Assembly (NCBI GenBank): GCA_000154345.1
Contig: DS480343.1
Span: 104,689-168,688 of the forward strand
DNA from: [Clostridium] leptum DSM 753
GTDB lineage: Bacteria > Bacillota > Clostridia > Oscillospirales > Acutalibacteraceae
Length of the DNA: 64,000 bases
Reading direction: 5' to 3'
Below, piece after piece: positions 16,967 to 24,355 of this stretch; the stretch's first letter is position 1, and each line of letters opens with the position of its first letter. The translations under genes and the position numbers were made by a program. Under the pieces are notes generated by a model that worked only from the letters and a program-made list of their open reading frames with translations, was not told the origin of the DNA and did no database searches.

Positions 16967-17608
16967 TCACAGAAGCTCCCGGAAGCTTTTGATGTATTGG
17001 TCGGCCAGAGACTGGATCGCCTGGGACTGCTGGGCGGCATATACGTCGTATACGCCTACCGCATACATATTGGCCGCTTTAGCCCCCTGGATGCCGTCCA
17101 GAATATCTTCAAATACGGCGCAGTCCTCGGGAGCTACCCCCAGCCTTTTTGCCGAGAGAAGGTAAATATCGGGAAATCCCTTGCCTCTGGCGCATTCCCC
17201 CACATGGGAAATCGCGTCGAACAAATGGTAAACGCCGTTGTTTTTTAAGGCTGGGCCGAATAAGGGCGGCCCTGAAGCGGTGGCCAGCGCAAGCTTGACA
17301 CCCTTTTCCTTTAAGGAAAGCAGATACTCCATGGCCCCATCCTTCAGCCTTACCTCTCCGCTGTAGGCCGCTACCGCCCGGTCATCCCATTCCTGAATCA
17401 AGCTTTCCGGCTTTTCATCGAGATGAAAACGCTGGATGGTGTATTCCGCCATCTCCTGGTAGGACATGGGGCCGACCTTTTCCATATAATCATCGGGAAC
17501 CTCCAACCCTCTGGCGTTGAGGAAGTCAATGTCAATTTTAGCCCATATTCCCATAGAATCCAGTATGGTTCCATCCATATCAAAAATAGCCGCTTTGATC
17601 GGTTTCAT
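16967..17608 (-). CDS. HAD-superfamily phosphatase, beta-phosphoglucomutase-like subgroup
   Basis: A 213-residue hydrolase. Motif I is FDMDGTILDSM (nucleophile and acid/base Asp near residues 9-11). Motif II is LATAS (about 108), motif III the Lys in ARGKGFPDIY (about 145), and motif IV FEDILDGIQGA (about 168). An all-alpha C1 cap lies between motifs I and II. The set fits the phosphoglycolate phosphatase/beta-phosphoglucomutase group, which acts on sugar phosphates in the cytosol. Substrate choice is not readable from sequence. It is a single gene, transcribed toward the AraC terminator and opposite to the cobalamin operon. Confidence 0.88.
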   Translation of the reverse strand: MKPIKAAIFDMDGTILDSMGIWAKIDIDFLNARGLEVPDDYMEKVGPMSYQEMAEYTIQRFHLDEKPESLIQEWDDRAVAAYSGEVRLKDGAMEYLLSLKEKGVKLALATASGPPLFGPALKNNGVYHLFDAISHVGECARGKGFPDIYLLSAKRLGVAPEDCAVFEDILDGIQGAKAANMYAVGVYDVYAAQQSQAIQSLADQYIKSFRELL

Positions 17609-17680
17609 GTCGTCTCCTTTTGCAATTTTTTATCAGAAATAGTACATTTTTATTAACATTATACCGAAAGGGGAACGCGG

Positions 17681-17709
17681 TTGCAATCCCTTTTGAAAAA
17701 GTGTATAAT
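17681..17709 (+). promoter_or_regulatory. promoter of the cobalamin-riboswitch operon
   Basis: TTGCAA at 17681-17686 and a perfect TATAAT at 17704-17709 with a 17-base spacer, directly before the riboswitch. Confidence 0.75.
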
Positions 17710-17726
17710 ATATTCGGTCAATAGTC

Positions 17727-17915
17727 TTGCGGTTCGCGACGCGAATAATAGGGAACGGGGTGAAAGGCCCCGGCAGCTCACTCTACTGTAAGAAGGACGA
17801 AAGGCAGCTGTCACTGGGAGAATCCCGGGAAGACGCTGAGTAGGAGGATTTCAAGCCAGGAGACCTGCCGCTGAGACAAGCAAAGACGTTCGGTGAGGAA
17901 TGTTGGCAGACGTGC
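17727..17915 (+). promoter_or_regulatory. cobalamin (adenosylcobalamin) riboswitch
   Basis: Hallmarks of the class appear in order. AATAGGGAACGGGGTGAAA begins the core, followed by the ACTGTAA turn and GTCACTGGGAGAATCCCGGG with the GGGAAGACG junction. The B12 box AAGCCAGGAGACCTGCC lies at 17853-17869. It is followed by an intrinsic terminator at 17944-17979, so ligand binding is expected to stop transcription of the downstream capture and uptake genes. Edges are approximate. Confidence 0.93.
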
Positions 17916-17943
17916 GGACAAAATGTGATCCTTTCGTGTGCTG

Positions 17944-17979
17944 AAGCCTTCTGTATCCGATACAGAAGGCTTTCTTTTT
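17944..17979 (+). terminator. riboswitch-controlled terminator
   Basis: Stem AAGCCTTCTGT/ACAGAAGGCTT (17944-17954, 17962-17972) with a 7-base loop and a T-rich tail. It lies between the riboswitch and the first gene, the expected expression platform of a transcription-attenuating B12 switch. Confidence 0.88.
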
Positions 17980-18006
17980 CGCCGGGAAAAAGGAGGAACT
18001 TATGTC

Positions 18007-19179
18007 ATGAAAAAAGGAAAACTGCTTTCCCTGCTGTTGGCGGCGGCGGTAGGCGCCGGATCGCTGGCAATGACAGCCCAGGCCGCTCCGGCCGAGCTGC
18101 CGGCGCAGACAGCGAAAACCGCGGCTTTTGTGAAGGCCAGCGATTGGGTCTTGAACGACGACTGGGCAATTTTTACGCTGGGCCGTAATCAAGAGGAGGG
18201 CTGCGAAAAACTGTATGAGGATTATTATCAGGAAGTGCTGGCGCTGCTGGCAGATCCGGAGGCCAAGCTGATCCCAAGCGATTATATCAGGCTTTCTCTT
18301 TCTCTTACCGCCATTGGCATTGACCCCAGGAATATTGAGGGGAATGATCTGCTGGAGAAAATTGACCAGGCGGACCGTGAGGAGTATTTTCAGATGTCCA
18401 CCGGCTCTCTGGCTTACGCTTTAGCCCTGATGGAACGGTATCCGGATTCTTTTAGCGGAACGCTGAAGGAAGATACCATACAGAAAATATTGGACGCTCA
18501 GCAGGCGGACGGCAGCTTTGAATACACGGCAGGGGCGGGCTTCTCCGACCCGGACAGCACCGCTCAGGCGATGCAGGGCTTGCTTTTGCTGGGAGACGGC
18601 TATGCCGCTGAGGCTCAGGCGGCCGGGGATTGGCTGGCCGCCCAGATGAACGAGGATGGCGTTCTGGCCATTGACTGGGGTACCGGCCCAACTCCGAATC
18701 CCTCGTCTACCGCTCAGGCATTGATCGCTTTTGCCCAGAAAGGCGAGGTGCCGGCCAATGACCAGGGAAAGACGCTGTACGACGGCATCATGACCTTTGC
18801 GCTGGATAACGGTTCCTTCCAGGACGCCAATTGGCAGACGGGAGAGCTGGAGTATAACGAATATGCTACCGGCCAATGCTTCCAGGCGCTGGCAGCCTAT
18901 TCCCGTATGGTAAACGGACAGTCCGCTCTGTTTGATCTCAGCGACGCTGCGGTTACCCCAAGGCCGAAGCCGGAAGAGGAGAAGCCGGAATCCGGATCTT
19001 CCTCGTCTCAGGCCTCTTCCGAACCCTCCGGTGCTCCGGAAGAGGAATCCGAGCCGCCGGCTTCCAGTGAGGCCGCAGACCTGGATTCCCCCAAGACCGG
19101 AGACATGGGCCTGGTTTCCATTGCCGCTGTTGGCTTGATCGCTGCGGCAGCCGCTGTTGTTTTGTACAGGAAGAAATAA
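18007..19179 (+). CDS. sortase-anchored alpha/alpha-barrel protein, intrinsic-factor alpha-domain-like
   Basis: A 390-residue surface protein. It has a signal peptide with cleavage near AQA (about residue 26), then a helical domain (about 40-310) with repeats of the terpene-cyclase/prenyltransferase barrel type: LDAQQADGSFEY, DPDSTAQAMQGLLLLG, NPSSTAQALIAFAQKG, EYATGQCFQALAAYSR. A Ser/Glu/Pro linker follows, then SPKTGD (about 361), a hydrophobic stretch and the tail YRKK, a variant LPXTG cell-wall signal. The same barrel forms the alpha domain of animal intrinsic factor and transcobalamin. First gene behind the B12 riboswitch, so cobalamin capture is the likely role (inferred). ATG 18007 follows AAGGAGG; a two-codon frame (ATG TCA TGA) overlaps the start. 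Confidence 0.8.
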   Translation: MKKGKLLSLLLAAAVGAGSLAMTAQAAPAELPAQTAKTAAFVKASDWVLNDDWAIFTLGRNQEEGCEKLYEDYYQEVLALLADPEAKLIPSDYIRLSLSLTAIGIDPRNIEGNDLLEKIDQADREEYFQMSTGSLAYALALMERYPDSFSGTLKEDTIQKILDAQQADGSFEYTAGAGFSDPDSTAQAMQGLLLLGDGYAAEAQAAGDWLAAQMNEDGVLAIDWGTGPTPNPSSTAQALIAFAQKGEVPANDQGKTLYDGIMTFALDNGSFQDANWQTGELEYNEYATGQCFQALAAYSRMVNGQSALFDLSDAAVTPRPKPEEEKPESGSSSSQASSEPSGAPEEESEPPASSEAADLDSPKTGDMGLVSIAAVGLIAAAAAVVLYRKK

Positions 19180-19209
19180 ATCATTTGATTGTAAAAAGAA
19201 TGGAACAGC

Positions 19210-20016
19210 ATGAAAAGATATCTTAAAAAGTTGGGCTGCCTGGTCTGCTGCCTGTGTCTCGCCGCATCGTTTTGGGGATGCAAGGTGGAAACCGTAGAGC
19301 AGCACCAGCAGGCGGCCTCCTCTCAGGCGTCGCAAGCGCAGAATTCTTCCTCCAAGACAGGCGCGGGCAAAGAAGAGAAAGATTCTTCTAAGCCCTCCGG
19401 CTCCGGCAAGAGCGAGCCTGCCGGCTCCTCCCAGCAGGAGGGTCAAGGGAATGAAGCGGGAGAAAACGCAGGAGAGAACGCCGGGAAGGCTTCCGTGCCC
19501 CCGGCCTCCAACACGCCGGAGGCGCCGGCTGTTTCCCAGCCCGGGAGCCTGCCCTCCAGCGGGGCGCAGCCCCAATCCGGAGGAGCCTCCTCGGCGCCCG
19601 CGGAACCGGCTCCCCCGGCGCCGGAACCCGAACCGGAGCCTGACCCGGAAACGATAACGGTTACGGTTTCCGTGCTCTGCACTTTGGCGGTGGGAAATCC
19701 GAACCTGAACCCGGGGGTGACGGTGCCGTCTGACGGCGTGATGGTATCCGGGCTTTCTCTGGAACTGACTCCGGGTCAAACCGCCTTTGACGCCTTGAGC
19801 CAGACCGGCCTGGCGCTGGATTATTCCGGCAGTCCGTCGAGAAAGAACGTATATCTGAAGGGGATCGGAGGCTTGTATGAAAGAGACTGCGGCCCCAGCA
19901 GCGGCTGGGTGTTTTCGGTGAATGGGGCGTATCCCAATACCAGCTGCAGCAAGGTCGCTTTAAGCGACGGAGACGTAGTTTCCTTTCAATTTACAGACGG
20001 AACCAAATTAAACTAA
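19210..20016 (+). CDS. DUF4430 lipoprotein, transcobalamin-like C-terminal domain
   Basis: A 268-residue protein. The N-terminus is basic and hydrophobic and ends in FWGC (Cys about residue 23), so it is likely a lipoprotein. A long disordered Ser/Ala/Pro/Glu linker (about 30-150) would let the head reach through the wall. The head (about 150-268) shows SLELTPGQTAFDALSQTGL, IGGLYERDCGPSSGWVFSVN and LSDGDVVSFQF, the pattern of DUF4430/transcobalamin-like C domains, where the SGWxxxVNG core is conserved. In animal B12 binders this domain closes over cobalamin from the beta side. It lies 30 bases behind the barrel gene under the same riboswitch. A ligand role is inferred. Confidence 0.8.
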   Translation: MKRYLKKLGCLVCCLCLAASFWGCKVETVEQHQQAASSQASQAQNSSSKTGAGKEEKDSSKPSGSGKSEPAGSSQQEGQGNEAGENAGENAGKASVPPASNTPEAPAVSQPGSLPSSGAQPQSGGASSAPAEPAPPAPEPEPEPDPETITVTVSVLCTLAVGNPNLNPGVTVPSDGVMVSGLSLELTPGQTAFDALSQTGLALDYSGSPSRKNVYLKGIGGLYERDCGPSSGWVFSVNGAYPNTSCSKVALSDGDVVSFQFTDGTKLN

Positions 20017-20037
20017 GCAAAAAAGGGGCGCTGCCAG

Positions 20038-20961
20038 ATGAGAAATCCGATTTCAGAATTTCATCCTCTGGCGGTGTTTCTTTATTTTATGACTGCTGTT
20101 GGAATTACCCTTCTGTGGAATAGGCCCGGGCTTCTGCTGGCGTCCTTTCTCATCGCCTTTGGTTATGCCTGCGCACTGGAAAAAGGAAAAAATATTCTCA
20201 GAAGCCTGGTTTGGCTGCTCCCGGTAACGGCTCTGCCGGTCATCATCAATCCCTTAGTCAACCACCGCGGCAACACGCCGGTGCTCTATATCAACGATCA
20301 GCCGATTACTCTGGAGGCTGTTCTTTACGGCCTGTTCACCGGGCTGATGATCGCTGCCATGCTGTTTTGGTTTCAGGCTTATTCCAAGAGCCTGGACAGC
20401 GACGGCTTTCTTTATTTATTCGGCGGAAAACTGCCCTCCATCGCTCTGATGGTAACGATGATCTTCCGGTTTATCCCCCAGTTTCACCGAAGCCTTCAGG
20501 AGATCGAAGCGGTGCAGAAAACTTTGGGAGCCGCCGTCAGCCGGGGGACGATAAGGCAAAGGCTTCAAGCCGGGGGGAGGCTGCTGTCGGCCCTGGTGTC
20601 TATCACTCTGGAGGATTCCCTTCAGACGGCGGATTCCATGAATGCGAGAGGCTATGGCCTGCCGGGGAAAACCCGGTCCAGAAAAATCCGGTTTGCCTTG
20701 CGGGATGGAGTGCTTTTGGCGGCCTCTTTGGGAGAATTGGTGTGCTTCCTTCTTCTTTTTGGGATGGGGAAGCTTGATTTTTACTATTTTCCGGCGCTGG
20801 CCGGCGCGGAATGGACGACGGCAGTGGCGGCGTTTTTTCTGGCAACTTGTTTTTACTTTTTGATTCCTATTTTTATTTTCATCGGGGAGGAAATCCAATG
20901 GCTCTTTTTGAAATCCAAAATTTCTCGTTTGCCTATCCCAAAACGCAGGAGCCGGCGCTAA
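20038..20961 (+). CDS. ecfT: ECF transporter transmembrane (T) component
   Basis: A 307-residue membrane protein of the CbiQ/EcfT family that couples ATP hydrolysis to toppling of the substrate-binding subunit. It has about five to six hydrophobic segments and the coupling-helix motif ADSMNARGYG (about residue 200), the Ala-Arg-Gly signature that docks into the ATPase grooves. FRFIPQFHRSLQEIEAVQKTLGA before it is the usual first coupling region. Its end overlaps the ATPase gene by 64 bases. It is not the housekeeping ecfT beside ribosomal genes but a dedicated copy in the cobalamin operon (group I-type arrangement). Confidence 0.87.
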   Translation: MRNPISEFHPLAVFLYFMTAVGITLLWNRPGLLLASFLIAFGYACALEKGKNILRSLVWLLPVTALPVIINPLVNHRGNTPVLYINDQPITLEAVLYGLFTGLMIAAMLFWFQAYSKSLDSDGFLYLFGGKLPSIALMVTMIFRFIPQFHRSLQEIEAVQKTLGAAVSRGTIRQRLQAGGRLLSALVSITLEDSLQTADSMNARGYGLPGKTRSRKIRFALRDGVLLAASLGELVCFLLLFGMGKLDFYYFPALAGAEWTTAVAAFFLATCFYFLIPIFIFIGEEIQWLFLKSKISRLPIPKRRSRR

Positions 20962-22508
20962 AGGAGATTTCCTTTTCCCTGGAGGAGGGAGAGCTTTTCC
21001 TTTTGAGCGGCGCGTCGGGTTCCGGCAAAACCACCCTTTTGCACCAGCTGAAGCCGGCGATCGCTCCCTATGGCAAAAGGCAGGGAGCCGTCTTGTATGA
21101 GGGGCGCCCTGTAGAAGAGCTGGAAAAACGGCGGGCCGCGCTGGAAATTGGGTTCGTATTTCAATCGCCCGACGCGCAGATTGTCACGGACCGGGTGTCG
21201 TCGGAGCTTGCCTTCGGCCTGGAAAATGCCGGAGTGCCGCCGGAGGAAATCCGCCGGAGGGTAGCCGAGATGGCCGGCTTTTTCGGGATAGAAGGCTGGT
21301 ACCATAAAGCAATAGAAGCCCTCTCAGGCGGTCAAAGGCAGATGCTGAATTTAGCGTCGGTCATGGTGATGAATCCCAGGGTGCTGATTTTAGACGAGCC
21401 GACCTCCCAGCTGGATCCAGTTTCCGCCGGGAATTTTATCGGGATGCTGGAAAAGCTGAACCGGGAGCTGGGGCAGACCATCCTCCTGACCGAGCACCGG
21501 CAGGAGGAGCTTTTCCCCTTGGCGGACCGTATCGGGATGATGGAGCTGGGAAGACTGAAACAGGCTTTGCCGCCAAAGGAGATGGCGGCGGCTTTGCTGA
21601 AGGAGCAGGCTCCCCTCTCGAAGGCCCTGCCGACTCCGGCGAAAATTGCCTGGGCGCTGGGAAGGCGGGCTGACCTTCCCTTAACGATGAAGGAGGGAAG
21701 AGGCTTTTTGGCGGCGCTTCCCCCAAGCAGGCATAAGCTGGAAAAGGCAAACCCGCCTGAACCGGGAGAAAAGATATTAGAGGCGAAAAATCTGTTCTTC
21801 CGGTACGATAAGGATGCTCCCGACGTTTTGAGGGATTTTTCCCTGACGCTGGAAAAGGGACGGTGCCTGGCGGTGCTGGGGGGAAACGGCGCGGGAAAAA
21901 CCACGGCCCTGCAGGTGCTGGCGGGCATCCTTCCGCCTTATCGGGGACGGGTCAAACGGAAGACGGACAAGATCGCTTATCTGTCTCAGAATCCGGGGTT
22001 TGTGTTCCTAACGGAAGCTCTGCGGGAGGACTTTACTCTGGCGTGCCGAAGCGAAGAGCGCTGGCGCGGGGAATTGGAGCGTTCTCCCTTCTTTCAAAAG
22101 CTGACTCCTCTGCTGGAGAGGAATCCTTTGGATTTATCCGGCGGGGAGCTTCAGAAAGCGGCTCTGTTCAAGGTGATTTTGACAGAGCCGGATGTCATCC
22201 TGCTGGATGAGCCCACCAAGGGACTGGATCCCTTTGCCAAGGAGGAGTTAGGAGCCGCTTTCCAGGAATGGACGGCTCAGGGGAAATGCCTGGTGCTGGT
22301 CACTCACGATATCGAGTTTTCTGCCCGGTATGCCCACCGCTGCGCGTTTCTGTTTGACGGAGGGATTGTATCCCAGGAAGCGCCGGACCTGTTCTTTACA
22401 ACCAATCAATTTTATACCACCGCCGCCTGCAAAATGTCCCGGGGTATTTTAGACGGAGCGGTGACTGGGGAAGAGGTGATCCGCTGTGCGTCTGGCGCTG
22501 ATCGTTAG
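20898..22508 (+). CDS. ECF transporter ATPase, two fused nucleotide-binding domains
   Basis: A 536-residue protein with two complete ABC ATPase domains in one chain. Domain 1 (about 1-235) has SGASGSGKTTL, LSGGQRQMLNLAS, VLILDEPTSQLDP and the switch His in LLTEHRQEE. Domain 2 (about 295-520) has LGGNGAGKTTAL, LSGGELQKAALF, VILLDEPTKGLDP and VLVTHDIEF. This is the A-A' fusion of ECF importers, which binds the T subunit's two coupling helices. All catalytic motifs are intact in both halves. ATG 20898 is chosen by GGGGAGG eight bases upstream; the frame before it is inside the T gene. Its end overlaps the S gene by 23 bases. Confidence 0.9.
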   Translation: MALFEIQNFSFAYPKTQEPALKEISFSLEEGELFLLSGASGSGKTTLLHQLKPAIAPYGKRQGAVLYEGRPVEELEKRRAALEIGFVFQSPDAQIVTDRVSSELAFGLENAGVPPEEIRRRVAEMAGFFGIEGWYHKAIEALSGGQRQMLNLASVMVMNPRVLILDEPTSQLDPVSAGNFIGMLEKLNRELGQTILLTEHRQEELFPLADRIGMMELGRLKQALPPKEMAAALLKEQAPLSKALPTPAKIAWALGRRADLPLTMKEGRGFLAALPPSRHKLEKANPPEPGEKILEAKNLFFRYDKDAPDVLRDFSLTLEKGRCLAVLGGNGAGKTTALQVLAGILPPYRGRVKRKTDKIAYLSQNPGFVFLTEALREDFTLACRSEERWRGELERSPFFQKLTPLLERNPLDLSGGELQKAALFKVILTEPDVILLDEPTKGLDPFAKEELGAAFQEWTAQGKCLVLVTHDIEFSARYAHRCAFLFDGGIVSQEAPDLFFTTNQFYTTAACKMSRGILDGAVTGEEVIRCASGADR

Positions 22509-23106
22509 CTTTTTACTGGCAGGCGGAGCCTGCCTGCTGTTCTTTTTTTCCTTTGAGAGACGGAAGCCCTCGGTAAAGGACATCCTCCCCGTGGTGGTGA
22601 TGGTGGCGGTTGCCTCGGCGGGACGGGTAGTGTTTAATTTTCTGCCTCAGATTCAGCCTGTTACGGCGATTGTGATCATTATGGGCGTTTACTGCGGGAA
22701 GCAGACAGGCTTTCTCACCGGTTCGCTGTGCGCCCTGGTGTCCAATCTTTTTCTGGGCCAGGGCCCATGGACCCCTTTTCAAATGCTGGCCTGGGGACTG
22801 GTGGGAGTGCTGGCCGCGGTTTTGGCAAAGGCGCCGTTTTTCCGCCGAGCCTGGGCTGTCTGTGCCTACGGCTTTCTGGCGGGTTTCCTTTACGGAGCCG
22901 TCACCGATTTGTGGACGATTATGGCCATGGGAGAAAGCCTGAGCTGGCCTTTAGTTTTCACCGCTTATGCCGCGGCGGTTCCCTTTAACGTGCTCCACGG
23001 CATGGGCAATATAGTCTTTTTGATGCTCCTTTACCGGCCGCTGGGCGGCAAGCTGAAAAGGATGCAGGAAAAATTTGGGGTGCTGGCTTCTGGGAAAAAT
23101 ACATAA
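22486..23106 (+). CDS. ECF transporter substrate-binding (S) component, predicted cobalamin-specific
   Basis: A 206-residue membrane protein with about six hydrophobic helices and the S-component fold features: FNFLPQIQPVTAIVIIMGVYCG, then GSLCALVSNLFLGQGPWTPFQMLAWGLVG, the Gly/Pro-rich helix 3-4 region of many vitamin S subunits. Substrate specificity lies in this subunit. Cobalamin is inferred from the riboswitch, the surface proteins and the adenosyltransferase next to it, not from a diagnostic residue. GTG 22486 with GAAGAGGTGA upstream overlaps the ATPase end, indicating coupled translation. It is functionally comparable to CbrT, though I cannot prove orthology. Confidence 0.82.
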   Translation: MRLALIVSFLLAGGACLLFFFSFERRKPSVKDILPVVVMVAVASAGRVVFNFLPQIQPVTAIVIIMGVYCGKQTGFLTGSLCALVSNLFLGQGPWTPFQMLAWGLVGVLAAVLAKAPFFRRAWAVCAYGFLAGFLYGAVTDLWTIMAMGESLSWPLVFTAYAAAVPFNVLHGMGNIVFLMLLYRPLGGKLKRMQEKFGVLASGKNT

Positions 23107-23150
23107 AGCAAAAGAAACCGGGGACAGCCCCAGAAAGGAGCGGGAAGCCT

Positions 23151-23675
23151 ATGAAGCATTGTGTTCATATTTACTGCGGAGACGGAAAAGGCAAAACCAC
23201 TGCCGCCGCCGGCTTGGCGGCCCGGATGGCTGGTTATGGGAAAAAGGTGCTGTTCGTTCAGTTTTTTAAGGGCGGCGAAACTGGGGAGATCAATTTGTTC
23301 TTAGGCCTGCCCCAATTTCAAATTCTCAGAAGCGAGAAACCGTTTCCCTTTACCTTTCAGATGGACGAAGCGCAGAAGCAGGAGCTGAGAGAGATCCACA
23401 ACGGCCTTCTGCGCCAGGCCCTGGAACAATGCCGGAGGGAAGCGTTTGGCTTGGCGGTTTTGGATGAGGCGTTCGCGGCGCTTCAGGAAAATTTGCTGGA
23501 TGAAGCTTTGCTGCAAAAATTCCTTTCTGAGCTGAGAGGCAGGATGGAGATCGTTCTGACCGGCAGGACGCCGCCTAAGGCTTATTTAGACCTGGCGGAC
23601 TATGTGACGGAAATGACCCTGAGAAAGCACCCCTACGGCCAGGGGCTGGAAGCCCGGCGGGGAGTGGAATATTGA
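23151..23675 (+). CDS. CobO/BtuR-type cob(I)alamin adenosyltransferase
   Basis: A 174-residue P-loop enzyme that transfers the adenosyl group of ATP to cobalamin, making adenosylcobalamin. The N-terminus IYCGDGKGKTTAAAGLAARM is the inverted-type P-loop of CobO/BtuR, followed by KVLFVQFFKGG. AFGLAVLDEAFAAL (Walker-B-like, about residue 105) and VLTGRTPPKAYLDLADYVTEM (about 130-155) follow the family order. Length (about 175-200) fits. Its place at the end of the B12 operon suggests it activates freshly imported corrinoid, for instance for the class II ribonucleotide reductase elsewhere in the window. Confidence 0.9.
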   Translation: MKHCVHIYCGDGKGKTTAAAGLAARMAGYGKKVLFVQFFKGGETGEINLFLGLPQFQILRSEKPFPFTFQMDEAQKQELREIHNGLLRQALEQCRREAFGLAVLDEAFAALQENLLDEALLQKFLSELRGRMEIVLTGRTPPKAYLDLADYVTEMTLRKHPYGQGLEARRGVEY

Positions 23676-23835
23676 GCGGCTTAAGGATTTTCAAAAGCGC
23701 GGAGCGGCCCGCGCTTTTTCTATTTATAGGCTTAAATGCCGGAGCGTTTTCTGATTGGAAATGGGAATCCACCGCCTTTGTCCCCGGACAGATTTCACTT
23801 TTCGGCCGGAAAGATTCGCCCTTGAAAAAAGCTTC

Positions 23836-23864
23836 TTGACTTTAGGAAACAATCTAGTTATTCT
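23836..23864 (+). promoter_or_regulatory. promoter of the DUF1893 gene
   Basis: TTGACT at 23836-23841 and TATTCT at 23859-23864 with a 17-base spacer. It leaves only about eight bases before the ATG at 23879, which favours the TTG start at 23900. Confidence 0.55.
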
Positions 23865-23899
23865 AAAAGATAGAAACCATGTTCGGAAAGGATGATCTT

Positions 23900-24355
23900 T
23901 TGACAGACGCGCAGCTTCATGAGCTTTTAAAGGATAATGGATACACGCTAGCGGTTTTAAAAGGGGACCAGGTGGTGTTCCACTCTCAGGAGAGAGGGCT
24001 GAAACCCCTTTATCAGTTATACCGGCAGCAGCCTGAGCTTCTGCGGGACAGCGTGATCGCTGATAAAGTAACAGGCAAGGCTGCCGCTGTGCTGGCGGTT
24101 TTAGGGGGCGCCAAGGAGGTTTATTCCGATCTGATCAGTGAGCACGCTTTTCAGGTTCTGGAATCTGGCGGCGTTAAAACCAGATACGGCGGGAAAGCGC
24201 CGTATATTATCAATCGGACAAAAACCGGGATGTGCCCCATGGAAACCTTGGTGATGGATGCGGCCTCGCCAGAGGAAGGGGCCGCGCGGTTAATTGAATT
24301 TTTTGAGGGCTTAAAGGAGAAACAAAATGGAACAGAGAAAAATGAAAGGCACTGA
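23900..24355 (+). CDS. DUF1893 family protein
   Basis: About 151 residues. LKDNGYTLAVLKGDQVVFHSQERGLKPL, then IADKVTGKAAAVLAVLGGAKEVYSDLIS and GMCPMETLVMDA, give the pattern of DUF1893, a small cytidine-deaminase-like fold of unknown function. The conserved Cys-Pro-Met-Glu near residue 118 recalls the deaminase metal site (KTGMCPMETL). TTG 23900 is preferred over ATG 23879, because GGAAAGGA lies at good distance and the promoter is too close to the ATG. Its end overlaps the aldo/keto reductase start by 29 bases, so the two are probably translated together. Confidence 0.75.
   Translation: MTDAQLHELLKDNGYTLAVLKGDQVVFHSQERGLKPLYQLYRQQPELLRDSVIADKVTGKAAAVLAVLGGAKEVYSDLISEHAFQVLESGGVKTRYGGKAPYIINRTKTGMCPMETLVMDAASPEEGAARLIEFFEGLKEKQNGTEKNERH

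Noticed and set aside
18421..19779. 452-codon open frame on the minus strand across the two surface-protein genes
   Set aside because: Its Arg/Gly-rich product reflects the low-complexity, GC-biased plus-strand genes; it has no family features and runs against the riboswitch operon.
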